Shown: positions 9,504 through 17,868, counted from the stretch's first letter. The stretch: DNA of 32,390 bases from Pseudomonadota bacterium (GCA_963205255.1 CAUJIK010000036.1:1-32390), one strand, 5' to 3'. The notes: generated by a model not told the origin, from the sequence alone. Numbers and translations are program-made.

Positions 9504-9570
9504 GAGTATTTTAATGTATTATTCGATTATTATTCGAAATGAATTTTTTATTCCAGTCTCTGGGGGGATC

Positions 9571-11499
9571 ATGAATTGCAAAACCGGCGCCCTGAGTTTG
9601 TCCGCCGTCTTGCTGTATGGCGCGGCCGTGACGGCTCTGGCCGAACCGCTGTCGCCGGAATTCAAGTCACTGTTCGATGGGCGCAGCATGAGCGCGTTCA
9701 CGCCGGTCGGCCCCGCCAGATGGACTGTGGCTTCAGGCGAGATCGCCTCCAGCGGCGGTGCGGGCTGGCTGCAGATGAAGGACGCCTGGCAGGACGGGCG
9801 CATCAAGTTCCGGTTCCGTTGTGATAGCGCCTGCGACACGGGCATCCTGATCCGCGCCCGGACTGTCGACGGGGCCACCGAAGGCGTCTACATGTCGCTG
9901 GCGCCGGCTGATGCCGGGGTGACCTCTGCCGTAACGGTCGACGCCAACGGCACGATCCTCAGCAAGCGTGATCCCGAGCGCTATTCGCTGCCCCCGCGCC
10001 CCTCAACCTTCGCCGACATCTCCAGGGAGGTGACGCCGGGCGCGCCTCCGGCGCCTGCTGCCGGCGGTGGCGGTGGCGGTGGCGGTGGCGGCGGCGGTGC
10101 CCCGCAAGCGTCCATATCTCTCAAGGCCAACGACTGGAACTACGTCACCTTCGCCATTCGTGATGGCGCGGTCTCGGCGGCCATCAACGGCAGGAACGTC
10201 AACACCGGCCAGCCCATGAAGGGCATCAGCAGCTTCGGCAATGCGCAGATCAAGGCCGCACCGGGCTTGCGCCTCAAGGACCTGGCGTTCGAGGACTACA
10301 TCGTCCGCACCGAGCCCAGCGGCAAGGTCGGCGACGGCTTCGCCATGCAGCGCCTGTCGGAGCTGTACTACGGCGAGAGCGCCGCCATCGCCGACATCAA
10401 TCGCGACGGACACATGGACATCATCGCCGGCCCGCTCTGGTTCGAGGGCCCGGATTTGCGCACGTCGCACGAATTCACCACGACCGTCAGCGGCAATATC
10501 GGCTGGAGCTATACGGAGTTCGGCGGCACGGAGGTTGCCGACTGGAACGGCGACGGCTGGCCCGATCTGCTGCAGCAGGAGATCAACAGAAGCTTCCCCG
10601 TCTATCTCTACATCAATCCCCGTGGCGAGAACCGCCATTGGGATCGCCATCTGGTGGTTCCGTACACGCGCAGCGAAACCCACATGACCTGCGACCTGTT
10701 CAACGATGGTCGCAAGGTGCTCGTGGCCTCGGTCAATGGTCGACTGGGGTGGCTGTTTCCGGCGGATGATGACCCGACCAGGCTGTGGACGTTCCACTCG
10801 ATATCGGAGACCGGGGCGGGCAGCCAGCGTCCGGGGCCGACCCAGCACGGCCTGGGCTGCGGCGACATCAACGGCGACGGTCGCATGGACGTCATCAGCG
10901 GCAACGGCTGGTGGGAGCAGCCCGCTGCGGTGACCGACGACCCCTGGGTTTTTCATTCGGCTCCGTTCGATGTCTACACCGATCGCGCCGACGGTGGCGG
11001 CGGCGCCGAAATGCACGCCTACGACGTCAACGGTGATGGGCGCGCCGACGTTGTCAGTGCGTTGCGCGGGCACGGCTATGGGCTGGCCTGGTATGAGCAG
11101 ACCGCCGGCGGCGGCTGGGAGCGCCACATGATCATGAACTCGCCCGACAAGGCGGGGCCCGAGGACACGATCGCGCCGTTCTCCGAACTGCATGTGGTGC
11201 ATCTGGTCGACATGGACGGTGATGGCCTCAAGGACATCATCACCGGCAAGCGCTGGTGGTCGCATGGCGATCTGTATCGCGAGGAAGGCTTTCAGGCCCC
11301 TCCGGTGCTCTACTGGTTCAAGCTCAGCCGGGATGGAGGCAAGGTCACCTTCACGCCCCACCTGATCCACGACAACTCAGGCATCGGCACCGATTTCGCG
11401 GTCGGAGACGTCAACGGCGACAACAGGCCGGACATCGTCACCAACGCGCGTCACGGCGCATTCCTGTTCCTGAACGCCATGGACGCGGCGAAGCAGTAG
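9571..11499 (+). CDS. Exported DUF1080 and FG-GAP/VCBS repeat protein, paralog 2
   Basis: 642-residue protein with a signal peptide cleaved after TALA (about residue 24). A DUF1080-like jelly-roll domain follows (FKSLFDGRSMSAFTPVG, GILIRARTVDGATEGVYMSL). Six FG-GAP motifs are spaced through the C-terminal propeller: ADINRDGHMDII (~274), ADWNGDGWPDLL (~323), GDINGDGRMDVI (~431), YDVNGDGRADVV (~485), VDMDGDGLKDII (~547) and GDVNGDNRPDIV (~612). A run of 12 glycines (residues 165-176) splits the first domain. ATG 9571 follows GGGGGG; longer in-frame starts lack a signal peptide at the N-terminus. It shares many blocks with paralogs 1 and 3, such as INPRGENRHWD and ITGKRWWSHG. The hydrolase role is inferred from the domain name only. 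Confidence 0.85.
   Translation: MNCKTGALSLSAVLLYGAAVTALAEPLSPEFKSLFDGRSMSAFTPVGPARWTVASGEIASSGGAGWLQMKDAWQDGRIKFRFRCDSACDTGILIRARTVDGATEGVYMSLAPADAGVTSAVTVDANGTILSKRDPERYSLPPRPSTFADISREVTPGAPPAPAAGGGGGGGGGGGGAPQASISLKANDWNYVTFAIRDGAVSAAINGRNVNTGQPMKGISSFGNAQIKAAPGLRLKDLAFEDYIVRTEPSGKVGDGFAMQRLSELYYGESAAIADINRDGHMDIIAGPLWFEGPDLRTSHEFTTTVSGNIGWSYTEFGGTEVADWNGDGWPDLLQQEINRSFPVYLYINPRGENRHWDRHLVVPYTRSETHMTCDLFNDGRKVLVASVNGRLGWLFPADDDPTRLWTFHSISETGAGSQRPGPTQHGLGCGDINGDGRMDVISGNGWWEQPAAVTDDPWVFHSAPFDVYTDRADGGGGAEMHAYDVNGDGRADVVSALRGHGYGLAWYEQTAGGGWERHMIMNSPDKAGPEDTIAPFSELHVVHLVDMDGDGLKDIITGKRWWSHGDLYREEGFQAPPVLYWFKLSRDGGKVTFTPHLIHDNSGIGTDFAVGDVNGDNRPDIVTNARHGAFLFLNAMDAAKQ
10063..10098 (+). repeat. 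Hexanucleotide repeat encoding a poly-Gly linker
   Basis: Six tandem GGCGGT units (the fifth is GGCGGC) encode Gly165-Gly176 of paralog 2. Unit gain or loss changes linker length by two residues without shifting the frame. Confidence 0.9.
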
Positions 11500-11532
11500 G
11501 CGGAGTTCAACGGCTACAACCTGGGGGTGAGT

Positions 11533-13569
11533 ATGAATCGTCACACGGTATGGCAGGCTGTCCGCCCGGTCATTGTACTGGCGCTTCCCGCCGCGTTCAT
11601 CCCGGGTTGCTCGCCTTCGTCTCCTGGTCCGTCAACCGCGCAGCCGCCCGCGCCGGTGGTCGATGCGATCGCGATACAGTCGCCGGCGGTCTTCGACGGG
11701 GCGACTCTCAGCGGCTGGCAGCCGGTGGGCGGTGCCGACTGGCGTGTCGAGAATGGCGTCATCGTCGGCACGGTCAAGACCGGCACAGGCTGGCTGGTCC
11801 TCGACAGCGTCTACGGCGATACCGGCGTGACGATGGAGTTCGAGTGTGACGGCTGTGAGCCGGGCATCATGATTCGCGCGGAGCAGCAGGGTGGGAGCAC
11901 GAGCGGCGTCCTGCTGGAGCTCGCGGGGCCCACGGCGGGCCAGCTGTTCCGCACTGAATTCGATGCTCAGGGTCGGGAGCTCGCGCGCAAGGCCATGCCG
12001 CGTTATACGGCGCAGGTCATCTCGGAAGGCCCCAACTATCTCACCACCGGCGGCTGCGCCCCCGTGCCTTGCGCGGGCATCAAGGATGCGCATGGCGGCG
12101 GCGCCGGCAGCCCTGGATCGATCGTCGCGCAGAGCGCCTACGGTGTCCGTGCCGGTGCGAACAAGGCGTTCTTCTCGTCGGGCGGTGATGTGCTGTCCGG
12201 CAACTACAACGGCACGCGGTTGCCGAACACGGTGATGGATGGCGGTCGGAAATATGGCCGGATTGCGCTGCGCGCGGCCGGGCCGGCCGGCGCCACGGTG
12301 CGCATCAATCTGATCACCGTGCGCGATCACACCACGCGGGTGGCGGGCCTCGCGCTGGAAAAGACAGGTCCCGGATTCCGCACGCACTTGCTGAGCGACA
12401 TCTTCTACGCCGAAGGAGTGGCCGTCGGCGACATCAACCGGGATGGGCACCAGGACATCGTGGCCGGGCCGTTCTACTACCTTGGCCCGGATTTCGTCGA
12501 AGCGCGCGAAATCTATCCGGCGGCGACGATCAATATCGCCGGTGCCGAGTACCCCGGTTCGCACCCCCAGTCGCAGGTCGGGCAGATCACTCACGGCTCC
12601 TACCCGCCTTCGTTCATGGACTGGGTATACGATTTCAACGGTGACGGCTGGCCCGATATCTTCAAGGTAATGGCCTTCGGTCCGCGGCCGACATTCTCCG
12701 GTCACATCTGGATCAACCCGAAGGGTGAGCGGCGCAACTGGGACAATTACCAGGTCGTGCCGCTCATCACCAACGAGGCGAACCAGTTCGTTGATGTGGA
12801 TGGCGACGGTCGTCCCGAACTGACCATGCAGCTGGCCACGCGGTCGAACTGGTCCGACGCCCAGATGGGTTACTCCAAGGCGGACTGGTCCGATCCGCTG
12901 AAGCCGTGGACATTTGTCCCCGTGTCGGAGAAGGGCACCTGGAGTGGCCATGGCCTGGCGACGGGCGACGTCAATGGCGATGGTCGCCTCGACCTCGTGT
13001 CGCCACTGGGCTGGTTCGAGCACCCCGAGAATCCCGGCGACGGCCTCTGGACGTATCACCCGGCGCGGTTCGGCAACGGCGGCGCGGACATCTTCGTGTA
13101 CGACGTCAACGGCGACGGGCTCAACGACATCATCACCAGCCTGGCCGCGCACGGCCCGGGCCTCTCCTGGTTCGGGCAGCAGCAGGACGGCAGTTTCGTC
13201 GAGCACCAGATCATGCGCGCGCCGGCCGACCGGCAGTCGCAGGACGAGGTGGCGTTCACCGAACTGCACGCCTTGACGCTCGAGGACATCGACGGTGACG
13301 GCCTCAAGGACATCGTGACCGGCAAACGCTGGTACTCGCACGGCTACCGCTACGATGACGAGAATGATGTCGACGATCCGGCGGTGCTGTACTGGTTCCG
13401 GCTCACTCGCGGGCCGGACGGTGCGGTGAACTACACGCCGCACCTGATCCACAATCGATCCGGCGTCGGTGTCCAGGTCGTAACGGCCGATGTGAACGGC
13501 GACGGCAGGCCGGAGGTGCTGACATCGGCCCGCAAGGGTACGTTCGTCTTCTTCAACGCCGTGCAGTAG
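11533..13569 (+). CDS. Putative lipoprotein with DUF1080 and FG-GAP/VCBS repeats, paralog 3
   Basis: 678-residue paralog lying 33 nt after paralog 2, probably in the same transcript. The N-terminus (VIVLALPAAFIPGCSPSS) looks like a lipoprotein signal with Cys at about residue 26, although Pro at -2 of the lipobox is unusual. The DUF1080-like domain begins at SPAVFDGATLSGWQPVGG. Seven FG-GAP motifs follow, including GDINRDGHQDIV (~299), YDFNGDGWPDIF (~366), GDVNGDGRLDLV (~478), EDIDGDGLKDIV (~584) and ADVNGDGRPEVL (~653). ATG 11533 is preferred to GTG 11527 because GGGGG sits 5 nt upstream. It is longer than paralog 2 because of extra sequence between the two domains. A lipid anchor would tether the same architecture to a membrane. 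Confidence 0.83.
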   Translation: MNRHTVWQAVRPVIVLALPAAFIPGCSPSSPGPSTAQPPAPVVDAIAIQSPAVFDGATLSGWQPVGGADWRVENGVIVGTVKTGTGWLVLDSVYGDTGVTMEFECDGCEPGIMIRAEQQGGSTSGVLLELAGPTAGQLFRTEFDAQGRELARKAMPRYTAQVISEGPNYLTTGGCAPVPCAGIKDAHGGGAGSPGSIVAQSAYGVRAGANKAFFSSGGDVLSGNYNGTRLPNTVMDGGRKYGRIALRAAGPAGATVRINLITVRDHTTRVAGLALEKTGPGFRTHLLSDIFYAEGVAVGDINRDGHQDIVAGPFYYLGPDFVEAREIYPAATINIAGAEYPGSHPQSQVGQITHGSYPPSFMDWVYDFNGDGWPDIFKVMAFGPRPTFSGHIWINPKGERRNWDNYQVVPLITNEANQFVDVDGDGRPELTMQLATRSNWSDAQMGYSKADWSDPLKPWTFVPVSEKGTWSGHGLATGDVNGDGRLDLVSPLGWFEHPENPGDGLWTYHPARFGNGGADIFVYDVNGDGLNDIITSLAAHGPGLSWFGQQQDGSFVEHQIMRAPADRQSQDEVAFTELHALTLEDIDGDGLKDIVTGKRWYSHGYRYDDENDVDDPAVLYWFRLTRGPDGAVNYTPHLIHNRSGVGVQVVTADVNGDGRPEVLTSARKGTFVFFNAVQ

Positions 13570-13698
13570 CCCTCAGTGGCGTGACAACGATGGCGCATGC
13601 CGGGCGGGAGTCCCTGACCCGGGAGGGCTAGTCTGAAACGCTTGCCCAGGTCAAGACCTTGCGGGGGGCATTGAAAGATGCTTCCATGATGCCGCTTA
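13570..13698. other. Non-coding stretch after the paralog pair
   Basis: No credible gene, and no stem followed by a T-run, is seen between the paralog 3 stop and the inverted-repeat element. How this operon terminates is not evident. Confidence 0.45.
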
Positions 13699-13891
13699 GC
13701 GACAGGCCTACAGGGCGAAGGCACAGAGGTGGACGGCTGGGGACGGGCACAACTAGAACAAAAAACCGATCGATACAAAAGCAAGTAAAAGCGCTTGCCA
13801 ATTATTCGAGTCTGTCAGCTCCGAATGACTGGTTGCTTGAGCGAATCTTTAGTCCTTTCTCCTCTGTGTCTTCCTCCTGTAGGCCTGTCGC
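13699..13891. mobile_element. MITE-like element with 31-bp terminal inverted repeats
   Basis: The left end (13699-13729) and the reverse complement of the right end (13861-13891) agree at 28 of 31 positions, including a perfect outer 16-mer, GCGACAGGCCTACAGG. The ~131-bp interior is AT-richer than its surroundings and has no convincing open frame, as expected for a non-autonomous miniature transposon; a long RNA hairpin is the alternative. GCCGC occurs just outside both ends (13691-13695 and 13892-13896) but is separated from the left repeat by TTA, so a target duplication is uncertain. Confidence 0.5.
13781..13798. promoter_or_regulatory. Possible LacI-type operator
   Basis: GCAAGTAAAAGCGCTTGC contains the palindrome AAGCGCTT and the arms GCAAG/CTTGC. 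Such motifs resemble LacI-family operators of carbohydrate loci, but here it lies inside the MITE-like element, so chance is a real possibility. Confidence 0.2.
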
Positions 13892-13909
13892 GCCGCGTCA
13901 CGGCGCGAC
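13887..13909. other. Strong GC hairpin downstream of the FKBP gene
   Basis: 9-bp perfect stem, GTCGCGCCG (13887-13895) and CGGCGCGAC (13901-13909), with loop CGTCA. It overlaps the right end of the MITE-like element and lies 25 nt beyond the FKBP stop. No U-tract follows on the minus strand, so it is not a classic terminator, though it could protect or pause that transcript. Confidence 0.4.
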
Positions 13910-13933
13910 CGGCCGTCGTCTTTGAGCGGCCCA

Positions 13934-14644
13934 TTAGGGGGCCCACGCCGCCGCCCCCGCCTCAGGCTTAATGATTTCCCGCAGCTCCACGTCGAAGACC
14001 AGGGTCGCGCCACCGCGCATCTGCGGCGGACGGCCTTCGTCACCGTAGGCAAGTTCCGGCGGGCAGGTCAGCTGCGCCTTGCCACCCACCTTCATCAGCT
14101 GCACGGCCTCGGTCCAGCAGGGAATCACACCCGACAGAGGGAACGTTGCCGGCTCACCGCGCTCCACCGAGCTGTCGAACACCTTGCCGTCGGTGAACTT
14201 GCCCGTGTAGTGCACTTTGACCACATCGCTGGCGGTGGGCGTGTCGCCGCTGCCGGCCTGCACGGTCTTGATTACCAGGCCGCTCTCGGTCTTGACCGCG
14301 TCCTTTTCGGTCGCAGCCTTCGCGAGGTAAGTGCTGCCGGTGGTCTTTTCCTTCTCCGTCGCGGCCGCTGTGCGCTGGGTCTGCAGTTCCTGCAGCCTCG
14401 GGATGACGGCGTCCAGGTCGCTGTCTCCGAGCTTGGATTTGTCGCGGGCGCCGTCGCTCACGCCGGCCTTGACCATCTCGAGCTCCTTGTCGGAAAAATT
14501 GAAGCTCTGGATGTTGCGCGAGAGGATCACGCCGAGCGCATACAGCGCCTTTTCGTCGTCGGTCTTGGGCGTGGGCTGCGCCGCCTGGGCGCAACCGGCC
14601 AGGCCGGCAACGGCGGCAATGAGGACTATGGTCTTGGCACGCAT
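13934..14644 (-). CDS. FKBP-type peptidyl-prolyl isomerase lipoprotein (FkpA/Mip-like)
   Basis: 236-residue protein folding factor with a lipoprotein signal (IVLIAAVAGLAGC, Cys18), an N-terminal helical dimerisation region (KTDDEKALYALGVILSRNIQ to about residue 115) and a C-terminal FKBP domain (about 125-225). Landmarks of the latter are VKVHYTGKFTDGKVFDSS, GVIPCWTEAVQLMKVGGK and PPELAYGDEG. The active-site loop reads VIPCW where VIPGW is usual; the pocket Trp is retained. ATG 14644 is the start directly at the lipoprotein signal. It is separated from the next gene upstream by 107 nt containing a 16-bp palindrome, so it may have its own promoter. Confidence 0.92.
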   Translation of the reverse strand: MRAKTIVLIAAVAGLAGCAQAAQPTPKTDDEKALYALGVILSRNIQSFNFSDKELEMVKAGVSDGARDKSKLGDSDLDAVIPRLQELQTQRTAAATEKEKTTGSTYLAKAATEKDAVKTESGLVIKTVQAGSGDTPTASDVVKVHYTGKFTDGKVFDSSVERGEPATFPLSGVIPCWTEAVQLMKVGGKAQLTCPPELAYGDEGRPPQMRGGATLVFDVELREIIKPEAGAAAWAP

Positions 14645-14724
14645 GCGAACCCCGCGGGTGGGAAAATGAAGGGGCGCTAGTTTAGCCCTCCCACCATGCG
14701 GCCACCTGCGTTTCGGGCCCAATG

Positions 14725-14740
14725 GTCGCCGATCGGCGAC
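14725..14740. promoter_or_regulatory. Perfect 16-bp palindrome between two minus-strand genes
   Basis: GTCGCCGATCGGCGAC is fully self-complementary. It lies 11 nt beyond the stop of the Mth938-like gene and 80 nt upstream of the FKBP start. It could be an operator for the FKBP gene or a short hairpin (6-bp stem, GATC loop). There is no T-run on the minus strand. Confidence 0.4.
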
Positions 14741-14751
14741 TTCCGCTTTGT

Positions 14752-15117
14752 TTAGGGAAACAGCATCGCGGCGACGGCGCGGTCTTCGCCTGCCAGCACA
14801 TTGAAGGTGCGGCAGGCGGCGCCCAGGTCCATCACCTCCAGGGCGATGCCGCGAGCGGTGCACTGGCGGCGCAGCTCCCTCCAGCGGGCCGGATCGGGGG
14901 GTGTGTGGCCGAGCAATGCAATGCGCGGCTCCAGGGACCACAGGGTTTCCAGGTCTGCCGTGGCCAGCGCGTCGATGCCGGGGATCCAGGAGGTGACCAG
15001 CTGCGTGGCGCTGAGCAGACAGGGCGCGCGCACCACATGGCCGCTGATCATGATGGCGCCATCGCCATGGCCGGTGATCAGCTGCTGGGGTCTGATGGTC
15101 TGCTCGTGGAGTTTCAT
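14752..15117 (-). CDS. Mth938-like domain protein (DUF498/Xcc1710-like)
   Basis: 121-residue small protein of the Mth938/NDUFAF3-like fold, whose bacterial function is unknown. Visible family features are MISGHVVRAPCLLSATQL, LLGHTPPDPARWRELRRQC, and the C-terminal GIALEVMDLGAACRTFNVLA, where the MDxxAACRTFNxL pattern is diagnostic. ATG 15117 gives the family N-terminus MKLHEQTIRPQQL; ATG 15129 is an in-frame alternative. It diverges from the rpfE-like gene with a 19-bp gap between starts, so the two must share a very compact control region. Confidence 0.85.
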   Translation of the reverse strand: MKLHEQTIRPQQLITGHGDGAIMISGHVVRAPCLLSATQLVTSWIPGIDALATADLETLWSLEPRIALLGHTPPDPARWRELRRQCTARGIALEVMDLGAACRTFNVLAGEDRAVAAMLFP

Positions 15118-15136
15118 CACCGCTACCATACGCGAT

Positions 15137-16135
15137 GTGACCCTGCATGTAGTCATCCCCGGACTGTCGGCCGCCGCCGCGGACAGCGCCGAAGCTTCCC
15201 GGCTGTTGCCCGAACTGCGGCGGCTGCTGGACTGTGCCCGCGGCAGGGTGGATGAGCCGGACTGGCGCGCCGCGCTGCTGCGGGAGCTGTCACCAGCGGG
15301 CGGTGCGTTGCCCGCGCCGGCAAGCGTGGCCGCGATGGCGCTGCCACCCGATGTGCCGGCCGCAGCGGTGTGGTTCGCACAGCCCGTGCACCAGATCGCG
15401 GGCATGAGCCGCGTGCATCTGCATCCCCAGGGGGTGCTGCAGCTGCGGCCGGAGGAGTGCGGTCAGATTGCCGCGGCCTTCAATCGCGATCTGGGTGGCG
15501 CCGGCACATTGCATGCGCTGGGCGATGGATTGCTGCTGGCGACGAGTGATTCCGCGAACGCGCAATGTGACCGGACCTCGGGCGAAGAGGATCCGCTTCA
15601 CTGGTGTGGGCGAGAGCTGTCGCCGGAATTCCCGCGGTTGCCGCCCGCGCTGCGCCGGCTGGCGGCCGAGACCGAGATGTGGCTGCACGAATTGCCTGTG
15701 AATGTCGGGCGGACAAGGCGCGGCCTTCTGCCGGTCACACGCCTGTGGCTGTGGGGTGGTGCGTCGTGCCTGCCGCGCAATGCGGTCGCCGCTGCGCCTG
15801 GGTGGGCGGCGGCGGGAACGGATCCGCTGCTGCACGGCCTCGCGGCGATGGGTGTGTGTCATGAGCCGCGCGCGGCTTCGGGTCTTGCGCAGTGGGCTCC
15901 GGGTGAGCGCGGTGTCGCAGTGCTCACTGTTCCTGCGGAGGAGGGGCAGGCCGGACTGCAGGCATTGGATACGCAGTGGTTTGCTCCGCTGCGCGAGGCG
16001 CTGGAGCAATGCCACCACGAGCAGATCGTGCTGCGCCTGGGTGCTTCGCGCTGGCAGTTGCGCAGGCCGGGTTGGCTGCGCCGCTGGCGCCGCGCGCTGG
16101 GCGCGGGCTCGACCCGCGCGGCGGCGGCACGATGA
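15137..16135 (+). CDS. rpfE: RpfE-type regulatory protein (COG4255-like)
   Basis: 332-residue protein. The best clue is the motif ETEMWLHELPVNVGRTRRG followed by LLPVTRLWLWGG, matching the conserved HPVNxxR...G..P.NxxWxWGxG signature of proteins annotated as RpfE-type regulators or, misleadingly, phosphoglycerate mutase. It stands directly before recJ and prfB-lysS, the order found at one end of the Xanthomonas rpf region. Its biochemical role is not established. The start is taken as GTG 15137 (VTLHVVIPGL), since no in-frame ATG lies nearby and earlier codons overlap the divergent gene. The stop overlaps the recJ ATG (ATGA), indicating coupling. Confidence 0.65.
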   Translation: MTLHVVIPGLSAAAADSAEASRLLPELRRLLDCARGRVDEPDWRAALLRELSPAGGALPAPASVAAMALPPDVPAAAVWFAQPVHQIAGMSRVHLHPQGVLQLRPEECGQIAAAFNRDLGGAGTLHALGDGLLLATSDSANAQCDRTSGEEDPLHWCGRELSPEFPRLPPALRRLAAETEMWLHELPVNVGRTRRGLLPVTRLWLWGGASCLPRNAVAAAPGWAAAGTDPLLHGLAAMGVCHEPRAASGLAQWAPGERGVAVLTVPAEEGQAGLQALDTQWFAPLREALEQCHHEQIVLRLGASRWQLRRPGWLRRWRRALGAGSTRAAAAR

Positions 16136-17868
16136 GCGCCGCCGCCATGCCGCCACCGCGCATCCGGGTGCGTGAATGCGCAGGCTCCGGTGAGACACAG
16201 AAGCTGCCTCTGCTGCGGCGGATATTCGCGGCCCGTGGCGTGGACGGCGATGCCGGGCCGGGTTTCGATCTGGCGGGGCTGCTGCCGGTGCGCTCGCTGC
16301 CCGGCACCGAATCGGCCGCGCAATTGCTGCTGGCACATCGCCAGCGGCGGGTGCTGGTGGTCGGTGATTTCGATGTGGATGGCGCCACCAGCACCGCGCT
16401 GCTGCTGCGCGGCCTGCGCAGTTTCGGATTCGCGCATGTGGATTTCGCGGTGCCCGACCGTTTCCGCTTCGGCTATGGATTGCAGCCGGCCATCGTCGAG
16501 CATGTGCTGCCGCGCGCGCCCAGCCTCATCGTCACCGTCGACAATGGCGTCGCCAGCCTCGAAGGCGTGGCGCGCGCCAGGGAACTGGGCATCGACGTGC
16601 TGGTCACCGATCACCATCTGCCCGGCGCCACCTTGCCCGATGCCCAGGTGATCGTGAATCCCAACCTCGCGGACAGCCCCTTCGGCAGTCGCGCGCTGGC
16701 AGGGGTGGGCGTGGCCTTCTATGTGCTGGCCGCGTTGCGCCGGCTGATGCAGGAGCAGGGCCTGCTGCCCGCCGGTGCGCTGCCGCTGGCGCAACTGCTG
16801 GACCTGGTGGCGCTGGGCACGGTCGCCGACATGGTGCCGCTGGATGCCAACAACCGCATCCTGGTCGCGCAGGGGTTGCGCCGCATTCGTGCCGGGCAAT
16901 GCGTGCCCGGCATCCGCGCTCTGCTGGCTCTGGGCCAGCGCGAGCTGGCGCATGTCGTGCCCAGTGATCTGGGCTTTGCCGTGGCGCCGCGGCTCAATGC
17001 GGCCGGCCGTCTGGAAGACATGAGCCTGGGGATACAGTGTCTGCTGGAAGACGACGCGGCCCATGTGGCACAGCTCGCCTCCGAGCTGGATGCGCTGAAC
17101 CGCCAGCGCCGCGAGATCGAATCGCAGATGCAGGGTCAGGCACTGGCGGCGGTGCGGGGGCTGGTCGGCAGGCTTGCTCAAGAGTCGCGTCATGCCGGCG
17201 TATGTCTCTACGATCCGGGCTGGCATCAGGGTGTGGTGGGTCTGGTCGCCGGGCGCGTGAAGGACCGGTTGGCGCGGCCCGTGGTGGCCTTCGCGCCCAT
17301 CGATGAGGGCGCGAGACTGCGCGGTTCGGCGCGTTCGGTGCCCGGCGTGCACATCCGCGATGTGTTCGAGGCCATCGCCACGCGCGAGCCGGATCTCATC
17401 GAACGCTTCGGCGGTCACGCGCTGGCGGCGGGCATCACCCTGCCGGCGCAGTCGCTGGACCGCTTTGCGCGTGCCTTCGAAGCCGAGGTGGCTCACTGGC
17501 TGCGCGAAGCGGCCTTCGAGCCGGCGATCTGGACCGATGGAGCGCTGGAGGATGAGGAGCTGACGCTGGCCACGGCGCGGCTGCTGCGCGATGCGGCGCC
17601 CTGGGGGCAGGCGTTTCCGGAGCCCAGCTTCGATGGCGAGTTCGACATCGAGAGCAGCCGCGTGCTGGGCGAAAGGCATGTGAAATTCTGGCTGCGGCCG
17701 GCCGGCTCGAGGCTGCGGCTGGACGCCATTGCCTTCAACCTGCTGGACCCGGAGCAGCAGCGCGAGGTGCCTGCCGGCCGGGTGCGCGCCGTGTACCGGC
17801 TGGATGTGAACCACTATCAGGGGCAGCAGCGCCTGCAGCTCATCATCGAGCACCTGCGGCAGGGCTGA
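16132..17868 (+). CDS. recJ: Single-stranded-DNA-specific exonuclease RecJ
   Basis: 5'-3' single-strand exonuclease of the RecF pathway, mismatch and base-excision repair. The 578-residue product has the DHH phosphoesterase motifs in order: VVGDFDVDGATSTALLL (Asp79, Asp81, Asp83), IVTVDNGV (Asp137), VLVTDHHLPG (Asp160-His161-His162) and VNPNLAD. Later come LDLVALGTVADMVPL, the RLNAAGRLEDM segment, the DHHA1 region with LRGSARSVPGVHIRDVFEAI, and GGHALAAGITL. The C-terminal OB-fold region continues to the end. The start overlaps the rpfE-like stop. Length and motifs look intact. Confidence 0.96.
   Translation: MSAAAMPPPRIRVRECAGSGETQKLPLLRRIFAARGVDGDAGPGFDLAGLLPVRSLPGTESAAQLLLAHRQRRVLVVGDFDVDGATSTALLLRGLRSFGFAHVDFAVPDRFRFGYGLQPAIVEHVLPRAPSLIVTVDNGVASLEGVARARELGIDVLVTDHHLPGATLPDAQVIVNPNLADSPFGSRALAGVGVAFYVLAALRRLMQEQGLLPAGALPLAQLLDLVALGTVADMVPLDANNRILVAQGLRRIRAGQCVPGIRALLALGQRELAHVVPSDLGFAVAPRLNAAGRLEDMSLGIQCLLEDDAAHVAQLASELDALNRQRREIESQMQGQALAAVRGLVGRLAQESRHAGVCLYDPGWHQGVVGLVAGRVKDRLARPVVAFAPIDEGARLRGSARSVPGVHIRDVFEAIATREPDLIERFGGHALAAGITLPAQSLDRFARAFEAEVAHWLREAAFEPAIWTDGALEDEELTLATARLLRDAAPWGQAFPEPSFDGEFDIESSRVLGERHVKFWLRPAGSRLRLDAIAFNLLDPEQQREVPAGRVRAVYRLDVNHYQGQQRLQLIIEHLRQG

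Noticed and set aside
15137-16135. Cofactor-independent phosphoglycerate mutase as the function of the rpfE-like gene
   Set aside because: No alkaline-phosphatase-type metal ligands or active-site Ser motif are seen; the name is probably an annotation carry-over.
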